Assembly: GCA_964479535.1 (NCBI GenBank)
Contig: CAYZMM010000012.1
Span: forward strand, 1-64,000
DNA: 64,000 nucleotides
Source of the DNA: S015-6 sp964479535
GTDB lineage: Bacteria; Desulfobacterota; DSWW01
Direction of reading: 5' to 3'
The notes under the pieces were generated by a model, which saw only the letters and a program-made list of their open reading frames with translations, made no database searches and had not been told where the DNA came from. Position 1 is the stretch's first letter, and every line of letters starts with the position of its first letter. This document shows positions 33,938 to 42,124 of the stretch, piece by piece. A program made the translations under genes and the position numbers.

Positions 33938-35709
33938 CTTCTTGTCCGCACGCCCCTTTCGCCCTTCGTGTCGAGCCGGCCGAGTCGCTTGTCCAGCCAG
34001 TCGGAGACGTCCTGAACCCTGGCGCGTTGATTCGGGCACGTGAACCGCTCGCGCATATCGGCCAGAACCCTCCGCGCATTCCTCCAGTCCCGGATCCTTG
34101 CAGTGAAGTCGAAGACGAACAGGGCCTGCGTGATGTTCCGGATTCCCTCGATGCCTCTTCCCACGCGAGAAACGCCGTGCGGCAGGCGAACGTGTCGGCC
34201 GGCGAAGACGACGGCCGAGGGCCCGTAGAAGGCGACCCGCCAATTCGGGTCACGAAGAAACCATGCGACCAGCCCCCGGCACTCATACCGCACGCAACAG
34301 ACCTCGAAGGGGAAATGGCGAAGGAAATCACCGGTCCCTTGCCCCGAGTGGACGGCTCCGTACTGGTTGAGCCACGTCTTGAAAGGGAACTGCCGGGGAT
34401 CGATCATCACCTTCGTCTCTGGCCACAAGGCCCACAGAAGATATCCGCCACTGCCGTAGTCGTTTCCCAGCCGATAAGAGGAAAGGTGCTCCTTGATGAA
34501 CGCCGCCTCTTCGACCGGGTTCTGGTAGGATATGCCGAACCCGCACCACCTCGACCCGTAAGGCTTGCACACAGCGTCGAAGCCGGCCCTGGCCCCGAGG
34601 AAGAGGCTCGTCGCAGCAATCACGGCCGCCATTCCGAGGGCCAAGGTCCGCCTCTTCGGCCAGGGCCATGCCGCTCTGCCGCCGAGCAGATAGACCGCGC
34701 TGAGAGAGAACACCGGCGCCCAGAAGTAGGTCACCCTCAAGAACCGCGTGAACAGGAGGGCGAAGGCCAGGTTCGTCAGCAGGAGCGCCCAGTCCGGACG
34801 CAGGCGTTTCAGCATGGGAGCCATCAGACCCAGAAGGATCAGGGCCGCAAGGGCCAGATAGGTGGTGTAGTGGAAATGCGCCGCCCGCGGATCCAGGGTC
34901 GACATGTAGGCCTCGATCACCTGGAAGTAACCCTCGCTTCGGCCCAGCATCCCCGTCAACAGGTAGTGTGGATACTGCCAGCCATAAGGGGTCACGAGGA
35001 TCGCCACGGCGCTCAAAGTCAGGGCGAAGAAGAAATGCCGCCTCACACCGGGAGAGAGTCCTTCCCCAGGGGAAAAGAGCAGATTCAAACCTTCGCCAAG
35101 ACCGACGATGAACAGAAAGGCCGCCCCGAAAATGAACCCCCCGTGGCTGTTCACCCAGAAGAGCATCACCACGGGGAACAGATAGCATGTCCGCCGGCCG
35201 TTCTCGCCCGCGGACTTGATGCGCAGCCAGACGAGCACGGACAGGGTCATGAGCACATAGGAGAAGATCTCCGGTTTGATGTAGGCCGCGTTCTGCGACA
35301 TGAGCACGCCGAGAAGACAGATCAGCCATGTCAGGGGATGCCGGGCCACGCCCATGCGGCGTGCCTGGTACCACAGGGCCAGCAGGAGAGCCAGCATGCA
35401 CCCGTAACGGAAGGAAAACAGCAGCGGAAGACCGCCCGCCTCGTGAAGCAGATAGAGGAAGACCTCGGCAAACCAGGCGCAGTAGATCGTCGGGCTCTCC
35501 GCCGGTGTCCAGGTGAAGGCGGTGTGGTCCACGATGAGGGTGCGGTTCTCGATCAGGTAGCGACCATACGCCATCTGCCACCAGAGGTCACCGTCCCGCA
35601 CAGGCTCTGCGTAACGGATCCCCAGCGTGGCGAGCACCAGCAACGCGAGCAGCCAGGCCCAGAGACCGTTCCAGGTGCCTTTCCCTTCCCTCGTCTGCCA
35701 AGGATCCAT
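33922..35709 (-). CDS. Multi-pass membrane protein, putative GT-C type
   Basis: A 595-residue protein with about eleven membrane helices. After the first helix comes RYAEPVRDGDLWWQMAYGR, an acidic loop motif seen in GT-C fold glycosyltransferases. A large C-terminal soluble region (after FLGARAGFDAVCKPYG) contains KVMIDPRQFPF and ends in a basic tail. No firmer family is recognised. MDPWQTREGKG at 35709 is taken as the start, without a strong ribosome site; a TTG at 35757 is an alternative. The last residues (DTKGERGVRTRR) are encoded by a purine-rich GGCGAAAGGGG tract that recurs at other gene ends. Confidence 0.65.
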   Translation of the reverse strand: MDPWQTREGKGTWNGLWAWLLALLVLATLGIRYAEPVRDGDLWWQMAYGRYLIENRTLIVDHTAFTWTPAESPTIYCAWFAEVFLYLLHEAGGLPLLFSFRYGCMLALLLALWYQARRMGVARHPLTWLICLLGVLMSQNAAYIKPEIFSYVLMTLSVLVWLRIKSAGENGRRTCYLFPVVMLFWVNSHGGFIFGAAFLFIVGLGEGLNLLFSPGEGLSPGVRRHFFFALTLSAVAILVTPYGWQYPHYLLTGMLGRSEGYFQVIEAYMSTLDPRAAHFHYTTYLALAALILLGLMAPMLKRLRPDWALLLTNLAFALLFTRFLRVTYFWAPVFSLSAVYLLGGRAAWPWPKRRTLALGMAAVIAATSLFLGARAGFDAVCKPYGSRWCGFGISYQNPVEEAAFIKEHLSSYRLGNDYGSGGYLLWALWPETKVMIDPRQFPFKTWLNQYGAVHSGQGTGDFLRHFPFEVCCVRYECRGLVAWFLRDPNWRVAFYGPSAVVFAGRHVRLPHGVSRVGRGIEGIRNITQALFVFDFTARIRDWRNARRVLADMRERFTCPNQRARVQDVSDWLDKRLGRLDTKGERGVRTRRWENV

Positions 35710-35846
35710 TGCGTGCCCGTGTTCTTCGTCCCGTCTTCGCCTCTTCACGGCCCGCAAGACCGTCAGGCAAGCGTCATCATAGCTCCAAAGCAGGAACGTG
35801 TCGAGAAGATGCGCAACCAGGGTGTAAGTTTGCAGACTCGGGCTTC

Positions 35847-36959
35847 TCAGGGGTCAGGGGGCCCTGACCCCTGCAGTTCTTCGTATCTGGATCGGATCTG
35901 GGCCTCCGTGAGAACCTCCGGCTCGCCGTCGATCTCTCGCAGGAGATAGGTCTCTTCGGGGCCGATGTCACCGAATCGTTCGTCGGGCGAAACGCCCGGC
36001 GGCTCGTCCAGGGCGAGACGCAGGTAGATTTCGGCCATGTTGCGGCGCCCTACCCTGTTGAAAAGTGGGGTGATCATGAAGAACCGTCCGATGTTGATCT
36101 CCGTGACACAGGGAAGGCCCGACCCGTCCTCCTTCAGGTCGATACAGAAGAGCCCTGTGGCCTGGGGGTCGACGGCACGCACCGTGGACACGCACAGCTC
36201 ATTGACCACGGGGCTGTCGATGGTTCGGGCCACGCGGGGCGTGGAGCTCGAGCCGCTCGGCATGAGCTGCGCAAAGAGGTAGTGCAGGCGTTCACAGGCC
36301 TTGGCCTGAACGAGTTCCCCCTCGTGCCAGAGGCTCTGTACGGCGTAGTCCCGGCCCGGCAGGTACTCGCACAGAACGAACATCCCCGGAGCCACGCCCC
36401 GCATCTCCGTCCAGTACTGCACCCAGAAGCGAACCTGGTCCGGGTGCTTCACCGGAAGCGAGCCTCTGGAACCGCCTCCCCGTCGCATCCGGCACCAGAG
36501 GGTCTCCGGGTTGCCGAATTGCTCGAAGGTCTTCTCCGCCTGTTCCGGGCCAGCCATCGGATAGGTCTCGGGGACGCGAATTCCCCGTTCCGCCAGGTGC
36601 CGGGTCAGGGCCAGCTTGTCCTGACAGAGTTCGATCGTTTCGTGGGCCGGCAGATAGGTTCGGGCGCCGATCCGGTGACGGGCGGCGGATACGGCCGGCA
36701 CCTCGAGATCGTTGTTCGGAATGACCAGATCGATCGATTCGCGGGCCACGATCCGCTCCAGGGCCTCCAGATAGGCTTCACCGGCGTCGACCCGGGGGAT
36801 CAGATAATTTCGATCCGCACCGGAACGGGCGAGATAGTAGGGGTCGATGCTCGTGCCGACGAGAAAGACCGGAGGGCTGCAAGCCCGCAGGCCCTGCATG
36901 AGGTTGTTCGAGGCTCCTCCTCCTGCCGAGGTCACCAGGATCCGCTTTTCGCCGGACAT
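35847..36959 (-). CDS. ATP-grasp family ligase (carbamoyl-phosphate-synthase-like)
   Basis: A 370-residue protein with an N-terminal Rossmann-like domain (KRILVTSAGGGASNNLMQGL), a central ATP-grasp module (RRGGGSRGSLPVKH, FVLCEYLPGRDYAVQSLW) and the metal-binding end FCIDLKEDGSGLPCVTEINIGRF split over two strands. It joins a carboxylate to an amine or similar nucleophile using ATP. In polysaccharide clusters such enzymes often attach amino-acid-like groups to sugars; that role is inference. The stop codon lies within a strong 26-base palindrome. Confidence 0.78.
   Translation of the reverse strand: MSGEKRILVTSAGGGASNNLMQGLRACSPPVFLVGTSIDPYYLARSGADRNYLIPRVDAGEAYLEALERIVARESIDLVIPNNDLEVPAVSAARHRIGARTYLPAHETIELCQDKLALTRHLAERGIRVPETYPMAGPEQAEKTFEQFGNPETLWCRMRRGGGSRGSLPVKHPDQVRFWVQYWTEMRGVAPGMFVLCEYLPGRDYAVQSLWHEGELVQAKACERLHYLFAQLMPSGSSSTPRVARTIDSPVVNELCVSTVRAVDPQATGLFCIDLKEDGSGLPCVTEINIGRFFMITPLFNRVGRRNMAEIYLRLALDEPPGVSPDERFGDIGPEETYLLREIDGEPEVLTEAQIRSRYEELQGSGPPDP
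35848..35873. terminator. Strong palindrome at the end of the ATP-grasp gene
   Basis: Twelve-base arms (CAGGGGTCAGGG at 35848-35859 and CCCTGACCCCTG at 35862-35873) pair around two bases. The hairpin encodes the last residues of the ATP-grasp protein. No U-run follows on the minus strand, so it may be a REP-like or pause hairpin rather than a classical terminator. Confidence 0.45.
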
Positions 36960-37012
36960 GTTTCTCCTCTGGGGAATCCTGCCTACCGATCGCTTTGTCC
37001 TTTCCCCTTCTC

Positions 37013-38353
37013 TTACGATCCCTGGCCGCCCCTGACCCCTTTCGCCTCTCCGCTCTGCACGAGGGCCGTCTTGAACGCAATGGGACCGATGATCTGGTTG
37101 ATGACGATGACGGCCAGGAGGAGCGTGAACAGAATCTCACCTCCCTCCGGAAACCTTCGCGGGATCAGCCCGGCCAGGCCGATGGAAACGCCTGCCTGGG
37201 TGATGAAGCTCATTCCGTAGAGATTTCGCATCTTCATCGATGTTCCGAGAAACCCGAGGGAGACGTGGCACGCGACAAAGACGCCCATGATTCGAATGAT
37301 CACATAGACAATCGCAACCTGCCACATCGCCTCGAGCGCCTCCAGGCTCAGGCCGGTTCCGGCCAGAGCGAAGAAGACCACGAAGATGGGCAGGAAGGAT
37401 CGATCGATTGTCGCTTCGTAGAACGCCCCCCTCCCGAACAGGTTCTGGAGGAAGAAGCCCGCACTCATGCAGACCAGCAGGGGTTCCAGATGAAGAGAAA
37501 ACCCGAGTAGAAACTCGGTGTGCCCAGCCAGGGCATGGGAAAGCCTGGTCACAAGGAAGGCGACACACAACAGAAAGAAGATGCCTTCGGTCCGTATGAA
37601 CCGGACATACACGCTCATGAACCAGGCCAGGCAGAAGCCGAGCAGAAGGGAGAGCAGAAGCTCCGAGGGTATCTTGACCCAAAGCTCGGCCGCATCGGCG
37701 GCCGCGCCGGAACCGGCGGCAGCGGCCAGGGCCAGGAACAGGGAAAAGAGCATGATCACGAGAATGTCCATGATGACCGTTACACAGAGGACCGACTCGG
37801 AGAAACCTCCTCTCGCTCTGCATTCCTTGATGACGGCGAGGGTGGAGGATGGAGAACGCGCAATCGCCAGGGACCCAAGAAGCCCCGCCAGGATCGTTTT
37901 CTGAACCGGCCGCAGGGGCGGCAGAAACCCCAGATGTGGCAGCGCAACGTAGACGAAGGTGAAGATGGCGCAGAAGACCGTCACCGGGATGGCCACGCTC
38001 AGGCCGGTCAGGACCCGCCACTGCTTTCGGAGATCCTTCGTCCTGAGCTCGAGGCCCGCCGACAGGGCGATGAAGGCCAGGGCAAGCTCATCGATGAACC
38101 GAAGGGAGGCCACCGACTCTCGAGAGAAGTATCCGAGCACGTCCGGCCCCAGCAGTATGCCCGCAAAGAGATAGCCGGTCAGCTTCGGCAGTCGAATCCG
38201 GGATGTCCATTCCCCGAAGAGATAGGCGGCGAGCAGCAGAAAACCGAAATTGAGGGTGAGCTGGACCTCCATCAGGGAGAAGGCCTGGGGAAAGCCCCTC
38301 AGCAGGATTCCCTGGAGCAGAACCAGTATGAAGAGCACGAAAAGATGGGTCAT
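37013..38353 (-). CDS. CPA2-type cation:proton antiporter (first of pair)
   Basis: A 446-residue membrane protein with about twelve helices of the Na+/H+ exchanger fold. Seen: RLPKLTGYLFAGILLGPDVLG, ALAFIALSAGLELRTKDLRK, ARSPSSTLAVIKECRA in the region of the ion site, and TQAGVSIGLAGLIPRRF near the end. No cytosolic RCK/TrkA domain is attached. ATG at 38353 overlaps the stop of the upstream antiporter by four bases (ATGA), so translation is coupled. It is the last gene of a four-gene EIIA/PII-like/antiporter operon, suggesting regulated K+ or Na+ efflux. Confidence 0.85.
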   Translation of the reverse strand: MTHLFVLFILVLLQGILLRGFPQAFSLMEVQLTLNFGFLLLAAYLFGEWTSRIRLPKLTGYLFAGILLGPDVLGYFSRESVASLRFIDELALAFIALSAGLELRTKDLRKQWRVLTGLSVAIPVTVFCAIFTFVYVALPHLGFLPPLRPVQKTILAGLLGSLAIARSPSSTLAVIKECRARGGFSESVLCVTVIMDILVIMLFSLFLALAAAAGSGAAADAAELWVKIPSELLLSLLLGFCLAWFMSVYVRFIRTEGIFFLLCVAFLVTRLSHALAGHTEFLLGFSLHLEPLLVCMSAGFFLQNLFGRGAFYEATIDRSFLPIFVVFFALAGTGLSLEALEAMWQVAIVYVIIRIMGVFVACHVSLGFLGTSMKMRNLYGMSFITQAGVSIGLAGLIPRRFPEGGEILFTLLLAVIVINQIIGPIAFKTALVQSGEAKGVRGGQGS

Positions 38354-39558
38354 CTTGCCTTCGTGACATAAGCCAGCCCGATCGGGCTGATCAGTTCGTT
38401 GATGAGGATCGCGAGCAGCAGCACGGAAAAGGTGACGTTCAGTATGGGCAGGGACGAGGGGGCCGCCATCCAGAGGTGGAAGTGCACGGCCAGCGCCACC
38501 CCGAGGCCCGCCTGGGAGGTGAGGCCCCACCCGAGACCGCGGCTGGGCTGGGCTTCCGCGCCCGGGAAGACCCGCCGAAGGAACACACCGCCCGCAATAC
38601 CCTGCGAGAGGGCCCGAAGCAGGGCGTACGCCACCGCAAGCAGGACGACCACAGGGCTGCCTATGTGGAGATAGGCCCCCGCGATGATCAGGAAGATCAG
38701 GTAGAGAGGCCTTTCGATACGCATCAGGAGCTGGAAGGTTTCCTCGCTCTTCAGGCTGAAATTGGCGAGAATCACGCCGGCGACCAGGTGAAGAAGAAGC
38801 GGGGAAATCCCGAGCAGGTAAGCCATGCCGCCGCCGAAAAGGACGAGCCCGATGACGATCAGAATCTTGTCCACCTCTCCCAGCCGAGTGCGAAAGAGCA
38901 TGAGGAGCAGGAGACCCATCAGCGTTCCGAGAAGAAGACTCACAACGAACTTCTGCAGGGGGAAGAGGACGATCCCGATTTCATCCTGGGCGGGCTGGTA
39001 GAATCCCACCAGGATTCCGAAGAGCACGATGGCGATCACATCGTTGACGCTGGAAACGAACTGCAGGATGAGTCCCGGGGAACGCTTCTCCCTCGGGACG
39101 TCCTGCATCCAGAGCGCAATCGAGGCCTGAGCCGTGCAGAGGGCCGTGACTGAAAGCACGGCCACGGCCAGGCGGAGTTGGGCATCGTCCGGGAACCAGA
39201 CCTGAAACAGGCCGTACAGCCCTGCAGACACGAGAAGAAGAACGGTGCCTCCGTACAGAAGGATCCGCAGGTAGCTCCCCCGGCCGAACATCCCGAGGGC
39301 TTTCCATTCGAGCTGGATGCCGGAGAGGAGCCCGATCCACCCGAGCCCCACGATGAGAAAGGGGCGCACCTGGTCGAGGGTGGGTGCGTCCAGGACGCCG
39401 AGAAAGGAGTCCCCCAGCAGGTAGCCCACCAGGAGAAATTCGGTGCCCGTGAGGAAGAACAGGCTTCCGGACCGGGAGGGGAGAACCTTGACGAAGCTCT
39501 TTCGATGGCCCGCCAGCGCCAGGACGGCGAGAAAGAGGATGGCTGCGATGGTCTTCAA
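38350..39558 (-). CDS. CPA2-type cation:proton antiporter (second of pair)
   Basis: A 402-residue membrane protein related to, but shorter than, its downstream neighbour. Seen: FLIVGLGWIGLLSGIQLEWK, SVTALCTAQASIALWMQ, QFVSSVNDVIAIVLFGILVG with the acidic ND pair typical of the ion site, and GWGLTSQAGLGVALAVHF. TTG at 39558 follows GAGG and lies seven bases after the PII-like gene. Two adjacent antiporter-like genes with ATGA overlap suggest a heteromeric transporter or two coordinated ones. Confidence 0.83.
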   Translation of the reverse strand: MKTIAAILFLAVLALAGHRKSFVKVLPSRSGSLFFLTGTEFLLVGYLLGDSFLGVLDAPTLDQVRPFLIVGLGWIGLLSGIQLEWKALGMFGRGSYLRILLYGGTVLLLVSAGLYGLFQVWFPDDAQLRLAVAVLSVTALCTAQASIALWMQDVPREKRSPGLILQFVSSVNDVIAIVLFGILVGFYQPAQDEIGIVLFPLQKFVVSLLLGTLMGLLLLMLFRTRLGEVDKILIVIGLVLFGGGMAYLLGISPLLLHLVAGVILANFSLKSEETFQLLMRIERPLYLIFLIIAGAYLHIGSPVVVLLAVAYALLRALSQGIAGGVFLRRVFPGAEAQPSRGLGWGLTSQAGLGVALAVHFHLWMAAPSSLPILNVTFSVLLLAILINELISPIGLAYVTKAR

Positions 39559-39565
39559 GGAAACC

Positions 39566-39910
39566 TCAACCCCGCAGAGTTGTGCCCGGGCCGATGAAGT
39601 GGTCCACGGGCAACGAGAAGAGAATGCCCCGCTTGCCGTTCTCGATCCCGCCGACGGTCCGATCGATGGTCGCCAGGGCCTCCTCGAGCAACTGTTCGTC
39701 CCGGATCACCGAGATGACGATCTTGTTGTAAGGCTTCGTCCCCTTCAGAAGGGAGCGGAAACCGGCGAAGATGGGAATCTCCTGGCTCAGAAAATGCAAC
39801 ATGCCCACGGAATCGAGAATGGAGGCGCCGGTGACGCCGATCTCCAGAAGCTCCTCCAGGACCTCTGTCAGGTAGCGGTCTCCGTTCAGGATGTACACGA
39901 GAAGCCACAT
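39566..39910 (-). CDS. PII-like (GlnB-fold) small regulatory protein
   Basis: A 114-residue protein. The order of strands and helices fits a ferredoxin-like PII fold: WLLVYILN, a helix YLTEVLEELLEIGVTGASIL, a long loop (GMLHFLSQEIPIFAGF) in the place of the T-loop, the strand KIVISVIRD, a helix LLEEALATIDRTVGG, and a C-terminal strand RGILFSLPVDHFIG. Identity to GlnB itself is low, and the uridylylated Tyr motif is absent. It sits five bases after the EIIA gene and seven bases before the antiporters. Its likely task is to sense a small molecule and gate the transporters; this is inference. Confidence 0.62.
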   Translation of the reverse strand: MWLLVYILNGDRYLTEVLEELLEIGVTGASILDSVGMLHFLSQEIPIFAGFRSLLKGTKPYNKIVISVIRDEQLLEEALATIDRTVGGIENGKRGILFSLPVDHFIGPGTTLRG

Positions 39911-39915
39911 GCCGC

Positions 39916-40398
39916 CTACGACTCCCTCTTTGCTTCTCGATCCGAAAGGAGCCGGTAGACCTCTTCCTTGGAACGGGCCTTCCAGAGGGATTGCACGAAA
40001 CGCTCATCCCGCAGGATGCGACCGAGGGTGGCAAGGGCACCGAGGGAAAGGTTGGGCCTGTCCGAATCACCGAACAGGCCGATGACGACAAGGACCGGCT
40101 TCTGGTCTACAGACTCGAAGGGAACCGGTCTTTCCAGGGTGGCCACGTACGCATGCAGGCCCTGGATTCCTTCCAGGAGGGTATGTGGCACACAGACGGC
40201 GTTCCCGATCCCGGTGCTCATGGTGAGCTCGCGTTCGAAGAGCTTGTCCCTAAGGGTCTCCCGGGGGATGCCGATACCGCTCTCCGACACGACCATGGAG
40301 AGCCACTCCAGCACCTCCTCCTTCGTCTCGAGAGGACACCGCAGGTAGATGTGTTCCGGGTTGAGGTATCGAACGAGCGCCAAACCGACCTTCCCCAT
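39916..40398 (-). CDS. PTS EIIA (fructose/nitrogen-type) domain protein
   Basis: A 160-residue stand-alone EIIA of the PtsN-like type. The phosphorylated histidine lies in GIGNAVCVPHT (H72), preceded by LRDKLFERELTMSTGIG, and VVIGLFGDSDRPN follows the core. No EIIB/EIIC permease is nearby, so it is regulatory rather than a sugar transporter part. It begins the operon of PII-like protein and two antiporters. EIIA-Ntr is known in enterobacteria to control K+ transport, which fits this context. Confidence 0.83.
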   Translation of the reverse strand: MGKVGLALVRYLNPEHIYLRCPLETKEEVLEWLSMVVSESGIGIPRETLRDKLFERELTMSTGIGNAVCVPHTLLEGIQGLHAYVATLERPVPFESVDQKPVLVVIGLFGDSDRPNLSLGALATLGRILRDERFVQSLWKARSKEEVYRLLSDREAKRES

Positions 40399-40430
40399 TC
40401 AGCGCAAGGGACTCATCCGTAAGGAGGCCG

Positions 40431-40937
40431 CTAATCTTCGACCATTACGAACTGCTCTATATCCCGAACCGAACCGGTACGCTCTTCCCTCCAGACCGGT
40501 TCGAACTTGAGGCCGATCTTGATCTTCGACTCGTCGTCGATCGGGAAGTAGTGTTGAAAAAGGGTGTCGGATCCGTCGATCTTGAAGAACCCGTATCCGA
40601 AAGGTACGGGCCTGAGATCCCCGGTCTCCGGATCGATATAAGGAAAGCGTATGATCGTGAACGTATCCAGGGTGGCACGCGGGCCCACCTCGACCTCTTC
40701 CTCCATCTTCACGAAGCAGGGCCCGCAGACCTCACGGGGAGGCACGTAGACCTTGCCGCACTTCGGGCACTTGACGCCTACGAACCGCTTGTTCTTCTGC
40801 ATCTCTTCCAGAAAACGGCTTCCGTAACGACCCACACTGTAGTGAAAAGGCTGCTCCGCTTCCTTGGCCGAGTGAATCGTGAGGAGATCCTCTTTCTGAA
40901 GCTCTTGTTCCTTCGAGCTTTTCTGCTCCGGGCTCAT
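40431..40937 (-). CDS. DUF35 Zn-ribbon/OB-fold protein (thiolase partner A)
   Basis: A 168-residue protein with a rubredoxin-like zinc ribbon (VKCPKCGKVYVPPREVCGPC) and an OB-fold (DTFTIIRFPYIDPETG, PFGYGFFKIDGSDTL). DUF35 proteins are partners of thiolase-like enzymes, for example in benzoylsuccinyl-CoA thiolase and steroid side-chain aldolases, where they help bind acyl-CoA. ATG at 40937 follows GAAGGGGGT. It lies 12 bases downstream of a thiolase gene in the same operon and probably forms a complex with it. Confidence 0.87.
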   Translation of the reverse strand: MSPEQKSSKEQELQKEDLLTIHSAKEAEQPFHYSVGRYGSRFLEEMQKNKRFVGVKCPKCGKVYVPPREVCGPCFVKMEEEVEVGPRATLDTFTIIRFPYIDPETGDLRPVPFGYGFFKIDGSDTLFQHYFPIDDESKIKIGLKFEPVWREERTGSVRDIEQFVMVED

Positions 40938-40949
40938 GGGTACCCCCTT

Positions 40950-42113
40950 CTATTCGGGCTTGTTCTTTCCGTACACCAGTATGTCCGTCCAGAGGCAGCC
41001 GCCGAAGCCGGTCGAAACCGCCAGGTTCACGTCAGGCACCTGCCTCTCGCCCGCCTTCCCCTGGATCTGCAGGGCCGCTTCCGCGGACCGGATCAGGCCG
41101 GTCGCGCCGATCGGGTTCGTGGAAACCACGCCCCCGGAAGGGTTGATCGGAAGCTCGCCCCCGAGATCGGTGACACCGTCCCAGACCAGCTTGGGGCCCT
41201 CACCCTTCTTGCACAGGCCCATGTCCTCGATCCACATCAGGCCCGCCCAGGAGAAGGGCTGATACATCTCGATCACGTCGATTTCCTTGAGGGGCTCCTT
41301 GATGCCCGTCTTCTTGTAGACCTCCTGCGCGGCCCTCACCATGGACAACATGGAGCCGCCGGAGAAGTCCGCGTCACTGACGTAGCTGAACATGTGTCGG
41401 CTCGAGACCCCGTGCACCCAGGCCGGCTGTGCACAGATCTTCTCGGCCAACCCCTCGGGGGCGTATACCACGGCGCAGGCACCGTCCGTCCTCGGACACA
41501 TGTCCAGGAGGGAGACCGGATCCGCCAGCATGGGCGAGGCGAGCACCTCCTCGATGGTGATTTCCTTGCGCAGGTGCGCGTACGGATTCAGGCATGCATG
41601 ACGTCGATCCCGGACCGCCACCCGCGCCGCATCCTTCGGCGTGGCCCCATGCAGGTCCGAGTAGGACTGGGCCGTCACGGAGAGCCCGGCGATGGCGCCC
41701 GCAAAGAAGGGCCGGTCCCAGATCGGGTCGAAGGCGGTGTTGATGGCGCCCGTGGTGTCCGATTCCGAGTTCTTCTCCCACCCGATGACGAGCACCTTGT
41801 CGAAGGCGCCGGAGGCTACTATGTGGTGGCCTGCGATTGCCAGTGTGCTGCCGGTGGTTCCGCCGGTCGTAAGCTTGATGGTAGGCTTCATGAACCCGCC
41901 GGATCCGTCCACACTCCAGCAGTCCACATAGTTGATGCCCTCGAAATGATCCATGTTGCCGATCACGACGGCATCGATGTCGTCGATGGTCAACTCCCCG
42001 TCCTCGAGACAACGGGTCACCGCCTCATTGATGATCTCCTGGCCGTTCACATCTCGTCGAATCGAACGGTGGTGTGTCTGACCCGTCGCTACGATTGCAG
42101 CTCTTCTTGCCAT
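40950..42113 (-). CDS. Thiolase-like protein lacking the nucleophilic Cys
   Basis: A 387-residue SCP2/Ltp-type thiolase fold. Typical ends are RRAAIVATGQTHHRS and NPSGGVVSTNPIGATGLIRSAEAALQ. Around the first catalytic position the sequence is TTGGTTGSTLAIAG (G85 where SCP-type thiolases have Cys), the histidine motif is MYQPF instead of a His-Asp pair, and the GHP motif is NPIG. The usual Claisen chemistry therefore seems impossible; retro-aldol cleavage, as in Ltp-type aldolases, is more likely. ATG at 42113 follows GGGGGTG. It is 11 bases downstream of the second thiolase gene. Confidence 0.83.
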   Translation of the reverse strand: MARRAAIVATGQTHHRSIRRDVNGQEIINEAVTRCLEDGELTIDDIDAVVIGNMDHFEGINYVDCWSVDGSGGFMKPTIKLTTGGTTGSTLAIAGHHIVASGAFDKVLVIGWEKNSESDTTGAINTAFDPIWDRPFFAGAIAGLSVTAQSYSDLHGATPKDAARVAVRDRRHACLNPYAHLRKEITIEEVLASPMLADPVSLLDMCPRTDGACAVVYAPEGLAEKICAQPAWVHGVSSRHMFSYVSDADFSGGSMLSMVRAAQEVYKKTGIKEPLKEIDVIEMYQPFSWAGLMWIEDMGLCKKGEGPKLVWDGVTDLGGELPINPSGGVVSTNPIGATGLIRSAEAALQIQGKAGERQVPDVNLAVSTGFGGCLWTDILVYGKNKPE

Positions 42114-42124
42114 ATCGTCACCCC

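Noticed and set aside
34027..35949. 640-codon + strand frame opposite the membrane protein
   Set aside because: No fold-like features; the minus strand shows eleven membrane helices and fits the cluster.
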